NCBI RefSeq assembly: GCF_905171765.1
Contig: NC_053393.1
Span: 185,003,921-185,067,920 of the forward strand
Direction of reading: 5' to 3'
DNA: 64,000 bases
Origin: Bufo bufo
Lineage: Eukaryota; Chordata; Amphibia; Anura; Bufonidae
The position numbers and the translations under genes were made by a program. The notes beneath the pieces are model-generated. The model saw nothing but the letters and a program-made list of their open reading frames with translations. It did no database searches and had not been told where the DNA came from. Below, one piece after another: positions 23,726-35,929 of this stretch. Every line of letters begins with the position of its first letter. Within the stretch, counting starts at the first letter, position 1.

Positions 23726-23880
23726 GAAGTACAATGTGTCATGAGAAAACATTTTCAGAATGGCTTGAATAAGTAAAAGTGTTCCAAAGTTATTACCAAA
23801 TAAAGTGATACATGTCAGATTTGCAAAAAAAAATGGCCTGGGCAGGAGGGTGAAAACTGGCCCGGGGTAGAAGGGGTTAA

Positions 23881-25969
23881 ATGCTTTCTAAAGTCTGTTT
23901 CAAAAGGGAATCTATCACCAGTTTTATTGTGTCCTACCTAAGGGCAACACAAACTAGTGACAGATCCACTTTGCAAAATTCAGGGAATATCCACCGCCTC
24001 TATCATGTGGGATGCCATGTGGAGGCTTACGGATCATGTGGGACGCTGCGTAGATTCTAGAAGCACAAAAAGAAATCAAACTCATTGACGATGCAGAGTT
24101 CGGGATCGGTAAAGTACTGTACTTATAACTAAGCTCTAATTAGATTTGTGCAAATATTATATGGGCCACATACTCCAATAAGAGACTGTGAGCACAAGGG
24201 TTGTGAACAATTCTTTATGTATGAAGCCCATACAGCGGGTACTTTTAAATAGAATGATGCACTTGATTTACCGTATAATCACAAGACGTTTCCAGAAGCG
24301 TTTTTAATTTTGCTTGCAGCATTTTTTGATTATGTAATACCCCAAAGAGTGGAGGGGCATCTGTGAAATTGTGAAATCCATATATATATATATATATATA
24401 TATCCAGCAGAATCCTTACTATATTCCCCAGAGGTGTTCAAATATACAGGAACATTATACTACGAAAATAGAGTGATTTGTACAAATCTATGTTTATATT
24501 CAACTGAATTTTTACTATAGTAGTCCTGAAATTTGTGTATATTTGGGGATGATTAACCATACAATAAGGGTTTACTATACAGAGTGTACAACACCCCGAC
24601 CTAGGGGTATATTTGTCACAGAGCCGCCAGCATTTACAAGATATTCATTGGTTTTAATTTTATTTTATGTATTTATGTTTTTATTGCTTATTATCAATTT
24701 GATTTATTTTAATAAAAAAAGGGCTGTATGTCATGATTACATTTTAGTTGGTCCATTAATTGACAGAGAGTGTCCTTTTACATATTGTTCAATTATCTTA
24801 TTCTTTCTCACAGTATTGTGGGTACCACCAGGAGTGCACCAGTCCAATTCTTGAGACTACGGTAGAGCCGCCAAGCTGTCTTATAATTTTTTTTTTAACA
24901 TGGGTGATGTGTTTATGGTGCAACTTTTCTTGCTGAAAATTTTAAAACGTGAGAAGGCACCCTTATTTTCTTTTTATTTCTATCACTGATTTTTTATTAG
25001 GACTATTTAATTTATACAATTAGTTTGACTAGTGATAAGTGAATTCCTGAGAATCAGGCGAGTGATTTGGACCCCAATCGATTCAACTTGAAAAAAATAT
25101 GCAATCCCCCTGAAAAGCTGTGAATGACATTCTAGTGGTCTCTCTCATTTTCTTCTCTCTATTTATCTCTCTCACTCTGTCCCGCTTTCTGCGAAGATTC
25201 TTCCAAATTGAATCACATGAAATTTGGATTTGATAGAATCCAAACTTTTGGAAACTTTAATGTAGAGTTTTGATTCTATGTCTGACCTAATCTGTTGCCC
25301 CCAAACATAAAGTCTCTAATACTGTAAATAAAACAATCTTAAAAAAACAATACTACAATACAATTCCATACGTTAACATAGATGATTGTCAGTTGCCCTT
25401 CAATACATAAGGTGTATAAAGTCTAACATTTATAAAGCAATACATTGTAAAACTTCTTGAATAATATTAGGTATTAAAAACTTTGTATTCTCAGTTCAAA
25501 GAGGCTATAGCATGTCTATTAAATTATTTAAGGCCTCCTGCCAGCATATGAAGTCTGTTTCAAGTGCACAGGAAAGATGATGTCAATACTATTCTGTCTA
25601 ACTATTTCTACCCGAATCATCACAGTGTTTGGTTCTAGGGTGAAATTTTGAGTGGTTGAAATGTTTTTTAATTACTTATTTTAATATAAAAAAATGGAGA
25701 GATTTAACAGGTAAGAAATTAAAACCTAGATTGGGAGAGCATGTAAGAAACATTAAAAAGGGTCTAAAACGCATAGTGTGTCTGCTCAATTTGAGGAAAA
25801 ACATGAAAACACAAGAACCCTAAAGAATTAAAAGATGTGGGAATCTATTAATGTGAGTGGGATTGGAGGGGGGTATAATACAAAATATATCAAGAAAATA
25901 AACACAGTAATGTATTAAATGTGGAATTGGAATTTTTTTTTTTATTAATTTTTGTTTGTTTATAGGATA
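23881..25969. other. Unassigned AT-rich DNA
   Basis: A (TA)n microsatellite lies at about 24381-24403. The words aaagggaatctatcaccag near 23901 and caacacaaactagtgacag near 23945 look like a decayed TTAA-type MITE end. A 103-codon frame at 24543-24854 has one hydrophobic segment but no recognisable family, and AT-rich DNA can produce this by chance. I see no gene. Confidence 0.4.
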
Positions 25970-25973
25970 TTAA

Positions 25974-28010
25974 CAATTTCAGTACCGAGCCACTTTTCAC
26001 CTTAAATCCCAGGCCAAATTTTTGCAAATCTGTCATTTTATGTGGTAATAACTCTGGAATGCTTTTACTTATCCAAGCAATTCTGAGATTGTTTTCTCAA
26101 GAAACATTGCACTTCACGTTAGTGATGAATTTGAGTAAATATGTTTTCCTAAATTTACAAAAATCTTAAATATTTTTTACATTTGAATTTCTCTGCTAGT
26201 GATACGTCATAAAATAGTTATTACTTTACATTTCCCATATGTTTACTTTATGTTGGCATGATTTAGTATATTACATTTTATTTTTTTAGGACGTTAGAAA
26301 GCTTAGAATTTTAGGAGTAATTCTTAAAGTTTTTATGAAAATTTCCAAAACCCACTTTTTTAAGGACCAGTTCAATTAAAAAGTCACTTTGTGGGGCTTA
26401 CAAAGTAGAAACAACCCATAATTGACACCATTTTAAAGACTACACACCTCAAGTTATTCAAAACCGATTTTATAAACTTTGTTAACACTTTAGGTGTTCC
26501 ACACAAATTAGGGTGGGTTCATGCGTGCGTTCTGGATTCTGTAATGGCTAACATAGTTATAATGGAAAATAACAGAATCCATAAGTTGGAAGGACGGATC
26601 CATTATACTGCCCATATACTTGTATTATGATGGAATGCAAAACGGAAGCCTTTAAAAGCCATTCCGTCATAATAGAAGTCTATGGGAATCATAACTGATC
26701 CGTCCCGTTTCCGTTATGCAGAACGGAGAAAAAGTCCTGTCGACAGGACTCTGTTTTCTGTCTTGCATAACGGGAACCAGACGGATCTGTTATGATTCCC
26801 ATAGACTTCTATGAAGACGGATCAAAACGGAATGCCTCTTAAAGGCTTCCGTTTTGACTTCCGTCTTATAGATTCCGTTATCTTCTGTTATAACCATGTT
26901 ATAATGGAAAGCCATAACGGAATCCAGAATGCAGATGTGAACCCACCCTTAAAGGAAAGTGAAGGTGAAATTTCAAAATTTCACCTTTTTTTTTTAGATT
27001 TTCCATTTTAATCCATTTTTACTGTAATACGGCAATGGTTAACAGCCAGACAAACCTCAATATGTATTGTCCTGATTGTGCAGTTTACAGAAATACCCCA
27101 TATGTGACTGTGAACTGCTGTATTAGCACACGGCAGAGCGGATTAAGGAAAGAGACCCATTTGGCTTTTGAAGGGCCGATTTCACTCGGATAATTAAAAT
27201 TGCCATGTCGCATTTGAAAATGCACCCCCACAGTAGAAACTCCCAAAAAGTAACCCCATTTTAGAAACTACAGGATAAGGAGACAGTTTTATTGGTTCTA
27301 TTTTGGGTGTACATATGATTTTTGATCATTCAATAGTACGCTTTTGTTGAGACAAGTTAACCAAAAATGGCTGTTTTGGCACAGTTTTTTGGGTGATACG
27401 GATGCAGTGATTCTTAATGTCGTTATTTTAGTTTTTTAGTTTTACACAGTAAATGTATTTTTAACATTTTTTGGGACGATTGTCTTAAGTAACGGCTCAT
27501 TTTTTTGCTGGATGTGATGAAGGCTTGATTAGTACTATATGTGGTATAATACATGCATATTGTAATGCACTGACTGTCAGTATATTAGCAGTGTAATACA
27601 CTGACAGCCTGTTTGACCCAGGATCCTGGGTCTCACAGGCTTCCATAGGAGGCTAACTTAGCATTTTTTTAAAAAGAAAAAAAATCTTGTTTTTGTGTTG
27701 CCATATTCTGAAAGCCATATTTTTTTATTTTTTAGACGATTGTCTTTAGTAATGGCTCATTTATTTTTTGCTGGATGAGATGACGGCTTGATTAGTATTA
27801 TATGTAGTATAATACATGCATATTGTAATGCACTGACTGTGAGTATATTAGCAGTGTAATATACTGACAGCCTGACGGCTTGTTCAACTCAGAATGCTGG
27901 GTCTCACAGGCTTCCATAGGAGGCTAACTTTTTTGCCTGTTGTTCCGGTTATCGGATCCCCACCACAGCGCAGGGACCCGAATGGGATGGGAAGGAAGCC
28001 AATACAGGGG
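25974..28010. mobile_element. Relic TTAA element, reverse orientation
   Basis: TTAA at 25970-25973 and 28011-28014. The content is the reverse complement of the 13663-14851 and 15178-23876 family, including tactttatgttggcatg and a match to the stretch around gtgttccaca. It is more diverged than the others, so older. A foldback MITE (26511-26948) is inserted in it. Part of the segment around 27500-27920 is internally duplicated: tgctggatg, gatgacggcttgattagta and gcatattgtaatgcactgac occur twice, about 300 bp apart. Confidence 0.65.
26511..26948. mobile_element. 438-bp foldback MITE with TTA duplication
   Basis: TTA on both sides (26508-26510 and 26949-26951). The tips are gggtgggttcatgcgtgcgt and, inward from the right, gggtgggttcacatctgcat. 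Almost the whole element is one long inverted repeat centred on cctgtcgacagg near 26740. The empty site ccacaagaattaaagg is visible in reverse complement near 14318-14336 in a paralogue. A 3-bp TTA target fits PIF/Harbinger. Confidence 0.8.
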
Positions 28011-28194
28011 TTAATACGCCAGCATCTGTATTCCCTAATGCCATCATATACAGCAGGGGCTCAGCTGTCAGGAACAGCCGGACCCCTACTGCTGTTCGGG
28101 CAGGCACTGCTCCTGCACCCACCCAATCAGCTCACAATACCTGTAGGGCGCTAGGACTTAAGTCACATCCTGCAGCACCGTATACGCTAGTCTG

Positions 28195-28692
28195 AAAGGG
28201 GTCTTTCACAAGAACGATACGGATTGTTCCAGGATGTGTTCAGGATGCATTCAGTGAAACTCGCACTATTTTGCAAGCAAGTTCAGTCTATTTTGTCTGC
28301 ATTTGCATTCAGTAGTTCAGTTGTTTCTCACATGGATGCTATCAGTTTAGATGGGTTTTTCACCAGCGTGAAAAAATACTGAAGGATTACAAATAGCATC
28401 TCATAGGAACCATCAGTGAAAGACACTTTTCATCTGGACTGCATCCAGATTGCATTCAGATGCAATACATTTTTCACGGAAGCCCCAGTTACTTCTATGG
28501 AGCCAGGGCTGCATGAAAAACACAGAATATAGAACATGTTGCGATTCTCAAGCAACGCAGAAATGATGCGTGAAAAACAATACTTATGTGCACAGACCCA
28601 TTGAAATTAATGGGTCAGGATTTAGTGTGAGTGCTATGCGTTCACTTCAGACATCGAACCCGGATGGAAAACCCGCTCATGTGAAAGAGGCC
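28195..28692. mobile_element. Probable MITE with degenerate inverted ends
   Basis: The left end aaaggggtctttcacaagaa and the right end, inward, ggcctctttcacatgagcgg are imperfect inverted matches. Internal words such as tgcattcag and gtgaaaaa recur in both orientations. A clean target duplication is not visible. It has no coding capacity. Confidence 0.5.
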
Positions 28693-29271
28693 TTAGGCTC
28701 ATCAAGAGGTGGACTACTAGCATGCTGAGGAGGTTTGCGGTGTGAGTTTTTATTTAAACATAATCATAAACACAGATAATACATTTGAAGACATTTTGCT
28801 TTGAGTCCCAGCAATTTAATTTTTTCAGAAGGTTCTCAAACACAGGAGAGTATTGGGATTGTTTTCAGTGCCATTTTTTATCTTAAGTCTTTTTTTTACT
28901 GTCTGTGAAAGACTATTTGATAAGGTGCCTATCCAGAACCAAGAAAAGATCCTAAAGTAAGGAGAACTTGAAAATAATCACTATGATCCTCTTTCTAGTA
29001 CATCCTTCTAAAAAAAGACCCTACTGCTATTGTTCTGGTCTGTTGGGGAGATACCTTCCCTGTCAGCAGTTCTTCTCTGAACAGTAACGCTCATAATATA
29101 AGGTTCACACACAAAAAAGCACAAGGAATTACTACAATGAGTCATGGCAACCTCACACTGAGTGCCACCTGCATTTCTTTAACACCATGTTGATTGCTTG
29201 TGTTACTTTATGCAATTTGTCACTGTATTACTACTGTTTAAATTTTACTTCTCAGCTTTTGTTTGTCTATT
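28693..29271. other. Unassigned DNA
   Basis: No gene, RNA gene or repeat end recognised. This may be single-copy sequence. Confidence 0.35.
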
Positions 29272-29275
29272 TTAA

Positions 29276-30112
29276 CCCCTTTAGGACCTAATGTAGACAG
29301 TTTTTTTTTAACACTTTCACTTATCCAAGCCATTCTGAGACTGTTTTCTCATGACACATCATACTTTATGATAATGGTAAAGTTTTGAAAAATGGGCAAT
29401 TTTCTAAATGTCAATAGCAATACCTCATAAAATAATTATTAATTAACATTCATCATATCTCTACTTTATGCTGGCATTAGTGTTGAGCAATTTGAAGTTC
29501 ACAAAGTGGACTTTGATCAGAATTTCTGGAATAATTTGATGCAAAGATAAAATTCCTCTTGCTTCGTGGTAGTGAATAGATTTTTCTTGAAATAGTGTAT
29601 AAAACAAACAAACAAACAAACAAAAAATACTTACCTCATCCATTTGCTCGCTAAAGGACAGCCTCGCCATCTTTATTGAAGATCTCTAACGAAATCCTGT
29701 GTGCGGTGACGTATATGACATCTTCACGGGCCACGCAATATTTAGTACCAGATTTTTAAGTATGTATGTAATTTATTAAATTTTTTTTTTTTTAGACTGT
29801 AATATTGCTTTCAGATGCTGTGATTAGCTATGAATGTGGCATCTGAGGAGTACAATCGTGCGCAATTGCCGCTCCCAGTCATTGCAACCACTACTTACAA
29901 AGAAATGCGCAAACAAATAAAAAAAAATTGTAAAATTAGGCAAAGCAGCAAAATCAAATTTTTTAATACTTTGCTCAACACTAGTTGGAATCATTTTGTG
30001 TAATTTTTTAGGATGTCAGAAAGCTTCGAATTTTTGAATTTCAAAATTTTACTTTTTTGCAGCTTTCCATTTTAATATAAATTCCCTATAACACAGCGAT
30101 TGTTAACAAACT
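29276..30112. mobile_element. Partial TTAA-element relic, reverse orientation
   Basis: Starts after TTAA (29272-29275) with cccctttaggacctaatg. Then it shows acttatccaagccattctga and ttttctcatgacacatcata, shared with the reverse of the 13663-14851 family. The second end is not clear. A hAT MITE lies inside it. Confidence 0.55.
29478..29983. mobile_element. hAT MITE (506 bp)
   Basis: The ends tagtgttgagcaa and ttgctcaacacta are perfect inverted matches over 13 bp. The flanking octamers gctggcat (29470-29477) and gttggaat (29984-29991) agree at 6 of 8. The related relic near 26250 contains atgttggcatgatttag, which is the empty site. Non-coding. Confidence 0.8.
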
Positions 30113-30505
30113 GTAAGAAGTTACCTGGAATCATCGTGGATGTAAGGTATGTGTCACCAAGGTTCCTGGCCTCGGTGAAGTAAGAGCCAATATTTTATAT
30201 GTCAGCAGCAGCTATTGCTAATACCACACAACAAAAAAAAACTTTTCGTCTGCTACTGGGCAAAAACCATTTTTCCTATAACACCACACAACAATGATTT
30301 TGCTACTGAGAGAAAAACATGTGATTTATACTAAAATGAGCGCGCTGATTCCAAATATGAAATAGGAATTTGCCTGACACGTCTAGATTTTAGTGATACA
30401 TGCAAAGCCTATTCAGTTATAATATTAATGCATTATATTGGAAATATTCCAATGGACATGTTTTCAGACCTGTCCGGACACACTCAGGCTGATGTCAGCA
30501 GTAAG

Positions 30506-30513
30506 TATAAAAG
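30506..30513 (+). promoter_or_regulatory. TATA box upstream of the cysteine-rich protein start
   Basis: The octamer tataaaag lies 62 bp upstream of the ATG at 30575, a plausible distance for a core promoter with a short leader. This is inferred from position and sequence only. Confidence 0.5.
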
Positions 30514-30574
30514 GCTAGCTGGACAGATTTTGATAAAGTGATCTGTTATAGTGCTATCAGTTTTGAAAATTAAG

Positions 30575-31198
30575 ATGGATAAACGCAAATGTGTTAACGA
30601 TCCAGACAATTTCTGCTACATATGTGGCAAATACACTACTTAGTATGTAAGTCCAGCTATAAAATTAACCCTTAAGAAGAAAAATAATACTTTTAATACT
30701 TATATACTCATGACATATACTGATTATCCAATGTAGGTTAATCCACAAAGAGGCTGGGTAAGTTAGTTATGGGTGGGGAGACTATCCCTAATTACATACC
30801 CTAAACTAAACCCTCTGCCCAGGGACGGCCCCTAATGGTGGGGACTCCCTGTCCTCGAGCCTATGGCTACCAGCTCCTATAGAACCCTGATTTCGTGTCA
30901 GCTGGTAGATTAAAGCCTCAAAGTGGACTCCTACATGGACAGAGAGACAAGACAAACACAGATATTGTGCCCAATGTATACAACCCTAGTGATGTATAAA
31001 CACCAAGAGGTACACCGTGCACTTGACTAACTATTAAAAGACACCCTATTAGGTTAATGTTTGATATCACGAACAGATTATACACTGTATACTTTTGCAG
31101 TGCCTATGGTTTGGCGTGAGCAGAAAAATCACCATTCAGAGTGTCACTTTTGCATGACTAAAATCGCTGGATATTCAAAGAGAAACAAGTCACAAATA
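30575..31198 (+). pseudogene. Remnant of a multicopy cysteine-rich protein, two exons
   Basis: Exon 1 starts at 30575 and reads MDKRKCVNDPDNFCYICGKY before a TAG at 30641-30643 next to gtaag. A second block, preceded by a pyrimidine tract and cttttgcag, is open from 31103 to the hAT boundary and reads PMVWREQKNHHSECHFCM followed by TKIAGYSKRNK. I remember the same two blocks in one uncharacterised, multicopy animal protein family in which CYICG and CHFCM form metal-binding pairs; I cannot check this here. The block normally lying between them is missing. A hAT (31197-37509) cuts the second block. Function unknown. It may belong to an undescribed mobile element, or be a retained repeat-derived gene. 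Confidence 0.55.
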
Positions 31199-31761
31199 GA
31201 GTTGAGCAAGGCCAAACTGTAAAGTTCGGGTTCGTACCGAACTTTACGTTTTTTGGTACACGGACCCGAACCCGGACTTTTTCACTGAAGTCCGGGTTCG
31301 GTGTTCAGGTTATTTTATTCTAATACAGAGGCGTTGCCATGGTGATGGGGGCGCTTGAAGTTAAAATATACCATCGGATTGGAGAAAACTCAGATCCAAT
31401 GGTATATTCTAAACCCAAGGCATTCCCATAGTGATGGGGACGCACCTCTGACAGGGCGCTGCCATCCGCGGCACCTGAGAGGTTAATTGCGAGGATGGCA
31501 GGTCCCTGTCAGAGATCGGGTGCCTGGAATGTTTCTACAATATTTGCATTGGTGGGCAGTGCACCCTACCCCCTCCTCCCCGGTATTAAAGTCATTGGTG
31601 GGCAGTGCGCTCCCCCATCCCAGTATTAAAATCATTGGTGGGCAGTGCGCCCTCCCCCTCCATTATTGGTGGCAGCGGCAGTTCCGATCAGAGTCCTAGC
31701 AGTGTAATGCTGGGGCTCCGATCGGTTACCATGGCAGCCAGGACGCTATTGAAGTCTTGTC

Positions 31762-31769
31762 TATATAAG
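31762..31769 (+). promoter_or_regulatory. TATA box of type-1 hAT
   Basis: The word ctatataagctggagtcac occurs here and again at 52264 in copy C, in an otherwise diverged leader. Conservation of tatataag and the following 40 bp suggests the promoter of the transposase transcript. Confidence 0.55.
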
Positions 31770-31899
31770 CTGGAGTCACTTAGCGCTGCACGTCACTCTG
31801 CTCTGATTAGTGTAGGGATAGGATGCTGCTGCTGTGAGGGAGAGAATAGGAAAGAATCTTTAATCAGAAGTGCTTGTTAAATCATCAATCTACATAGAT

Positions 31900-32835
31900 T
31901 TAGTTTTGTGGGTGCAGTGCACAATCTTTTTACCCTGCCTTGAGCCCAGTGACGCAGAAAAATAACTTTTATTCGTCTGTTAGTTAGGTGGGCGGCGGCG
32001 GCCATTTTATGCAAGCTCAGTGCTGGTGCCCTTGCAGCATTTGTCAGTGTGAAAGACATGCTTGAAATGCTTCAATAATTTTCTGGGTTTAAAAAAACAC
32101 CAATTTTTGGCCAAATACAAAATTTGCAGCCATTGTGCATCTGTCAGTGTGAAATACACGCGTTATATAATGTTTTTATATTCTGGGTTTTAAAAAAAAC
32201 ACCCATTTTGGGCCAAATACAACATTTTTGGCCTTGGCTGCATCTGTCAGTGTGAGATGCAAGCTTGAAATACTGCAATAATATTCTGGGTTTAAAAAAA
32301 ACATCCACTTTAGCAAAATACTAAATTTGCAGCCTTTGCTGCATCTGTCAGTGTGAAATACACACGTTAGATACTGTTGTTCTATTCTGTTATAAAAAAA
32401 AACACCTATTTTGTGCCAAATACTAAATTTGCTGCCTTGGCTGCATCTGTCAGTGTGAAATACAAGCTTGAAACACTGCAATAATATTCTGGGTTAACAA
32501 AAACACCCATTTTTGCCAATACCCTACATCTGGGGCCTATGCTGCATTTGTTAGTGTGACATACAAGCTAGAAATACTGCAATAATATTGTGGGTTAAAA
32601 AAAAAACACCCATTTTGGGCAAAATACTAAATTTGCAGCCTTTGCTGCAACTGTCAGTGTGAAATACACACGTTAGATACTGGTGTATTATTCTGTTATT
32701 AATAAAAACACCCATTTTGTGTAAAAATACAAAATTTGCAGCCTTTGCTGCATCTGTCATTGTGAAATACACACGTTTGATACTGGTATTATATTATGTT
32801 ATTAAAAAAACACCCATTTTGGGCAAGATCCAAAA
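31900..32835. repeat. 5' tandem array of type-1 hAT copy B
   Basis: About nine units of roughly 95-125 bp, each with gctgcatctgtcagtgtgaa, then aatattctgggtt or a variant, then a run of A and cacccattttg. The array ends just before the transposase start codon. Confidence 0.85.
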
Positions 32836-32845
32836 TTTGAGGAGA

Positions 32846-35736
32846 ATGAGGAGAGCGTCGAATAAGGGACGTGGCCCCGGTCGTGGAGCTGCAGGTGGAG
32901 CTCCTGTTGCAGGAAGAGGACATGGTCGATCTGTGCCAGCTAAAACGCACAAGTGAAACACCTTCCTCAGGTGCGAGTAGGCGACAGAACCTTCAGCGTT
33001 ATTTGGTCAGGCCTAATGCAGCTCTACGAATGGTGAGGCCAGAACAAGCACAGGGTGCAAAAGCGGAGTGGTCGTCCCCTAGACTGTACGCCTGCTACTG
33101 CCCAACGCAGCAAGGGAGCGAGCACACCAAAGCCAGCTCCAAGGAGTTCCCTGTCGTGGCAGTTCTTCAGACAATGTGCTGACGACAAGACACGAGTGGT
33201 TTGCATGCTGTGCAATCAGAGCCTGAAGCGAGGCATAAACGTTCTCAACCTGAGCACAACCTGCATGACCAGGCATTTAAGTGCAAAGCACGAGCTGCAG
33301 TGGAGTAGACACCTCAAAAACCAAGAAAGGTCTCTGGCTTCTCCTGCTTCCTCTTCTGCTGCAGTCTCGGCCTCTTTATGCACCTCTGGAGTGACAGTGC
33401 CACCTGCCACCCCGCAAACAGAGAATCTGCCAGCAACACCACCACCTGGGTCACCAAGAATCTCCACAATGTCCCACGGAAGCGTTCAGCTCTCCATCTC
33501 CCAAACACTGGAGCGGAAGAGGAAGTACCCCCCTACCCACCCGCGATCCCTGGTCCTGAATGCCAGCATTTCAAAATTACTGGCCTTAGAAATGCTGTCA
33601 TTCCGTCTGCTGGAGACGGAGAGTTTTAAAAGCCTTATGGCGGTGGCTGTCTTACAGTACGTCGTGCCCAGCCAGCACTACTTTTCCAGGCGTGCCATCC
33701 CTTCCCTGCACAACCAAGTGGGGGACAAAATCATGTGTGCACTGCGCAACGCCATCTGTGGCAAGGTCCACCTAACTACGGATACGTGGACCAGTAAGTA
33801 CGGTCAGGGAAGTTATAGCTCCCTAACTGCACACTGGGAAAATGCAGTAGAGGCTGGGCCTGAGGCGGATAGCAGTTTGGCGCATGTCCACCACAGAGGA
33901 TTGCAGGGCGCTTCAGTTTGCCTCCTGTTGCTTCCTTTTCCTACTACGCTTCCTCATCCTCTACCGGCTCCTCATCCGGTCAGCGTAATACCTTCACCAC
34001 CAACTTCAGCACAGCCAGGGGTAAACGACAGCAGGCAGTTTTAAAACTTATCTGTTTGGGGGACAAACCCCACACCGCGCAGGAGCTGAGTGGTTGGTGC
34101 CAGTGAGCCTCAAGCCCGGCCTGGTGGTGTGCGATAATGGGCGAAATCTCGTAGCAGCTCTTGAACTAGCTAGTTTGACGCACATCCCTTGCCTGGCGCA
34201 TATGCTGAATTTGGTGGTGCAGAGGTCCTTAAAAATTACCCCGATATGTCAGAGCTGCTACAGAAAGTGCGGACCGTCTGTGCGTGCTTTCGGCATTCTC
34301 ACCCTGCTGCTGCTCGCCTGTCAGCGCTGCAGCGTAACTTCGGCCTTCCCGCTCACCGCCTCATATGCGACTTGCCCACAAGGTGGAACTCCACCTTGCA
34401 CATGCTGGCCAGACTGTGCAAGCAGCAGCAGGCCATAGTGGAGTTTCAGCTGTAGCATGCACGGGTGAGTCGCTCTGCGGAATAGCACCACTTCACCACC
34501 AATGACTGGGCCTCCATGCGAGACCTGTGTTCCTTGTTGCGCTGTTTCGAGTACTTCACCAACAATGCCAGTGCCGATAACGCCGTTCTCAGCGTTACTA
34601 TCCCACTTCTATGCCTAATTGAAAAAACGCTTCTGGCGATGATGGAAGAGGATGTGGCACAGGAGGAGGAGGAAGAGGGATCATTTCAAGCGGTTTCCGG
34701 CCAGTCATTCACAAGTGGCTCCGAGGGTGGGTTACTGCACCCATAAATGCCAGGTACACAATTGTCCAGCCAGGGCACAGTTCTGGAGGATGATGAGGTG
34801 GAGGATAAGGAGGAGGAGATGGAGGAGGAGGAACCGTGTTCACAGCAGGGTGGCACCAAAACCAGCTCAGAGCCATCACTGGTGCGTGGCGGGGGGATAC
34901 AGAGGACACAGACGATAAACCTCCCACAGAGGACAGCTTGTTGTTGCCTCTGGGCAGCCTGGCACATATGAGAAATTACATGCTGCAGTGTCTCCGCAAC
35001 AACTGCCGAGTTTCCCACATTCTAACTTGTGCTGATTACTGGGCGGCGACACTGCTGGATCCCCGTTACAAGGACAACGTACCGTCGTTAATTCATTCAG
35101 TGGAGCATGATCGTAATATGCGCGAGTACAAGCGCACTCTGGCATTCCCACCTGACAGCGGGGGGCTCAGTGGAAGCACAAGGCGAAGGCAGAGGAGGAG
35201 TTAGAGGTCGCCAACACAGCTGGGGCACCACCAGCACTTCAGAAGGCAGGGTTAGCATGGCCGAAATGTGGAAAATCTATGTCAGCATGCCACAACAACC
35301 AACACCACCAGCTGATATGGAATGTCTTAGCAGGAGGTAGCATTTCACCAACATGGTGGAGCAGTATGTGTGCACATGCCTACACGTACTGAATGACGGG
35401 TCTGCCCCCTTTAACTTCTGGGTCTCCAAATTGGGCACATGGCCTGAGCTTGCCCTTTACGCCTTGGAGGTGCTGGCCTGCCCTGTAGCCAGTGTATTAT
35501 CTGAACGTGTGTTTAGCACGGCTGGGGCCGTTATCACAGACAAGCGCAGCCGCCTGTCCACAGCCAATGTGAACAAGCTCACGTTCATTAAAATGAACCA
35601 GACATGGATCCCACTTGTCCTTACCTTGTGCAGAATAGACTCGTATACCGGCCTTACCCAGCCATTGTTATACTACAGCGCAATTGCTCATTGTTGTATT
35701 TTTTTATATTTCCCACTCTTTTGGGGTGTACCCTAA
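32846..35736 (+). pseudogene. Type-1 hAT transposase (BED type), multiply frameshifted
   Basis: The start at 32846 gives MRRASNKGRGPGRGAAGG, an RG-rich tail. From 33055 a frame of 329 codons carries a BED-type zinc finger (VVCMLCNQ then a distal TRHLSAKHE) and then VHLTTDTWTSKYGQGSY with the first catalytic Asp. A further frame (from 34094) has VVCDNGRNLVAALE with the second. ICDLPTRWNSTLHML follows near 34365, then ATLLDPRYKDN near 35055. The last frame (35353-35736) holds the dimerisation domain, LACPVASVLSERVFSTAG. At least five frame changes or stops separate these pieces. A BED finger normally binds element ends. A 3' acidic insert (Glu/Asp runs near 34650 and 34790) is a family oddity. 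Confidence 0.85.
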
Positions 35737-35929
35737 TTTAAAAAATATATATAAAAAAATAAATAAATGAAAACAAAAAAAGTGTTGGCTACCTCGTCCT
35801 CCTACACCGCCGCTTCCACCTACACTGCTACGTCCACCGCCTCCTCATCCTCCTACTCCAAATGGACCTCCACCTCATACATCAAGATTTTTTTTTTTAA
35901 TTTGTACGCATTTTATTTTATGTCATTTC

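Larger units (their letters stand above)
15178..23876. mobile_element. TTAA-flanked element split by a piggyBac insertion
   Basis: TTAA at 15174-15177 and 23877-23880. The tips are ccccttcctgacacatgg and, inward from the right, ccccttctaccccgggcc. The left part (15178-16019) and right part (22832-23876) read through as one element when compared with 13663-14851. The piggyBac at 16024-22827 lies between them, and a Penelope tail (23543-23725) sits in the right part. Excluding these, the element is about 1.7 kb and non-coding. Confidence 0.75.

Noticed and set aside
24543..24854. 103-codon frame with a hydrophobic stretch
   Set aside because: AT-rich DNA readily gives Phe/Leu/Ile/Tyr-rich frames; no family recognised, no promoter or splice context.
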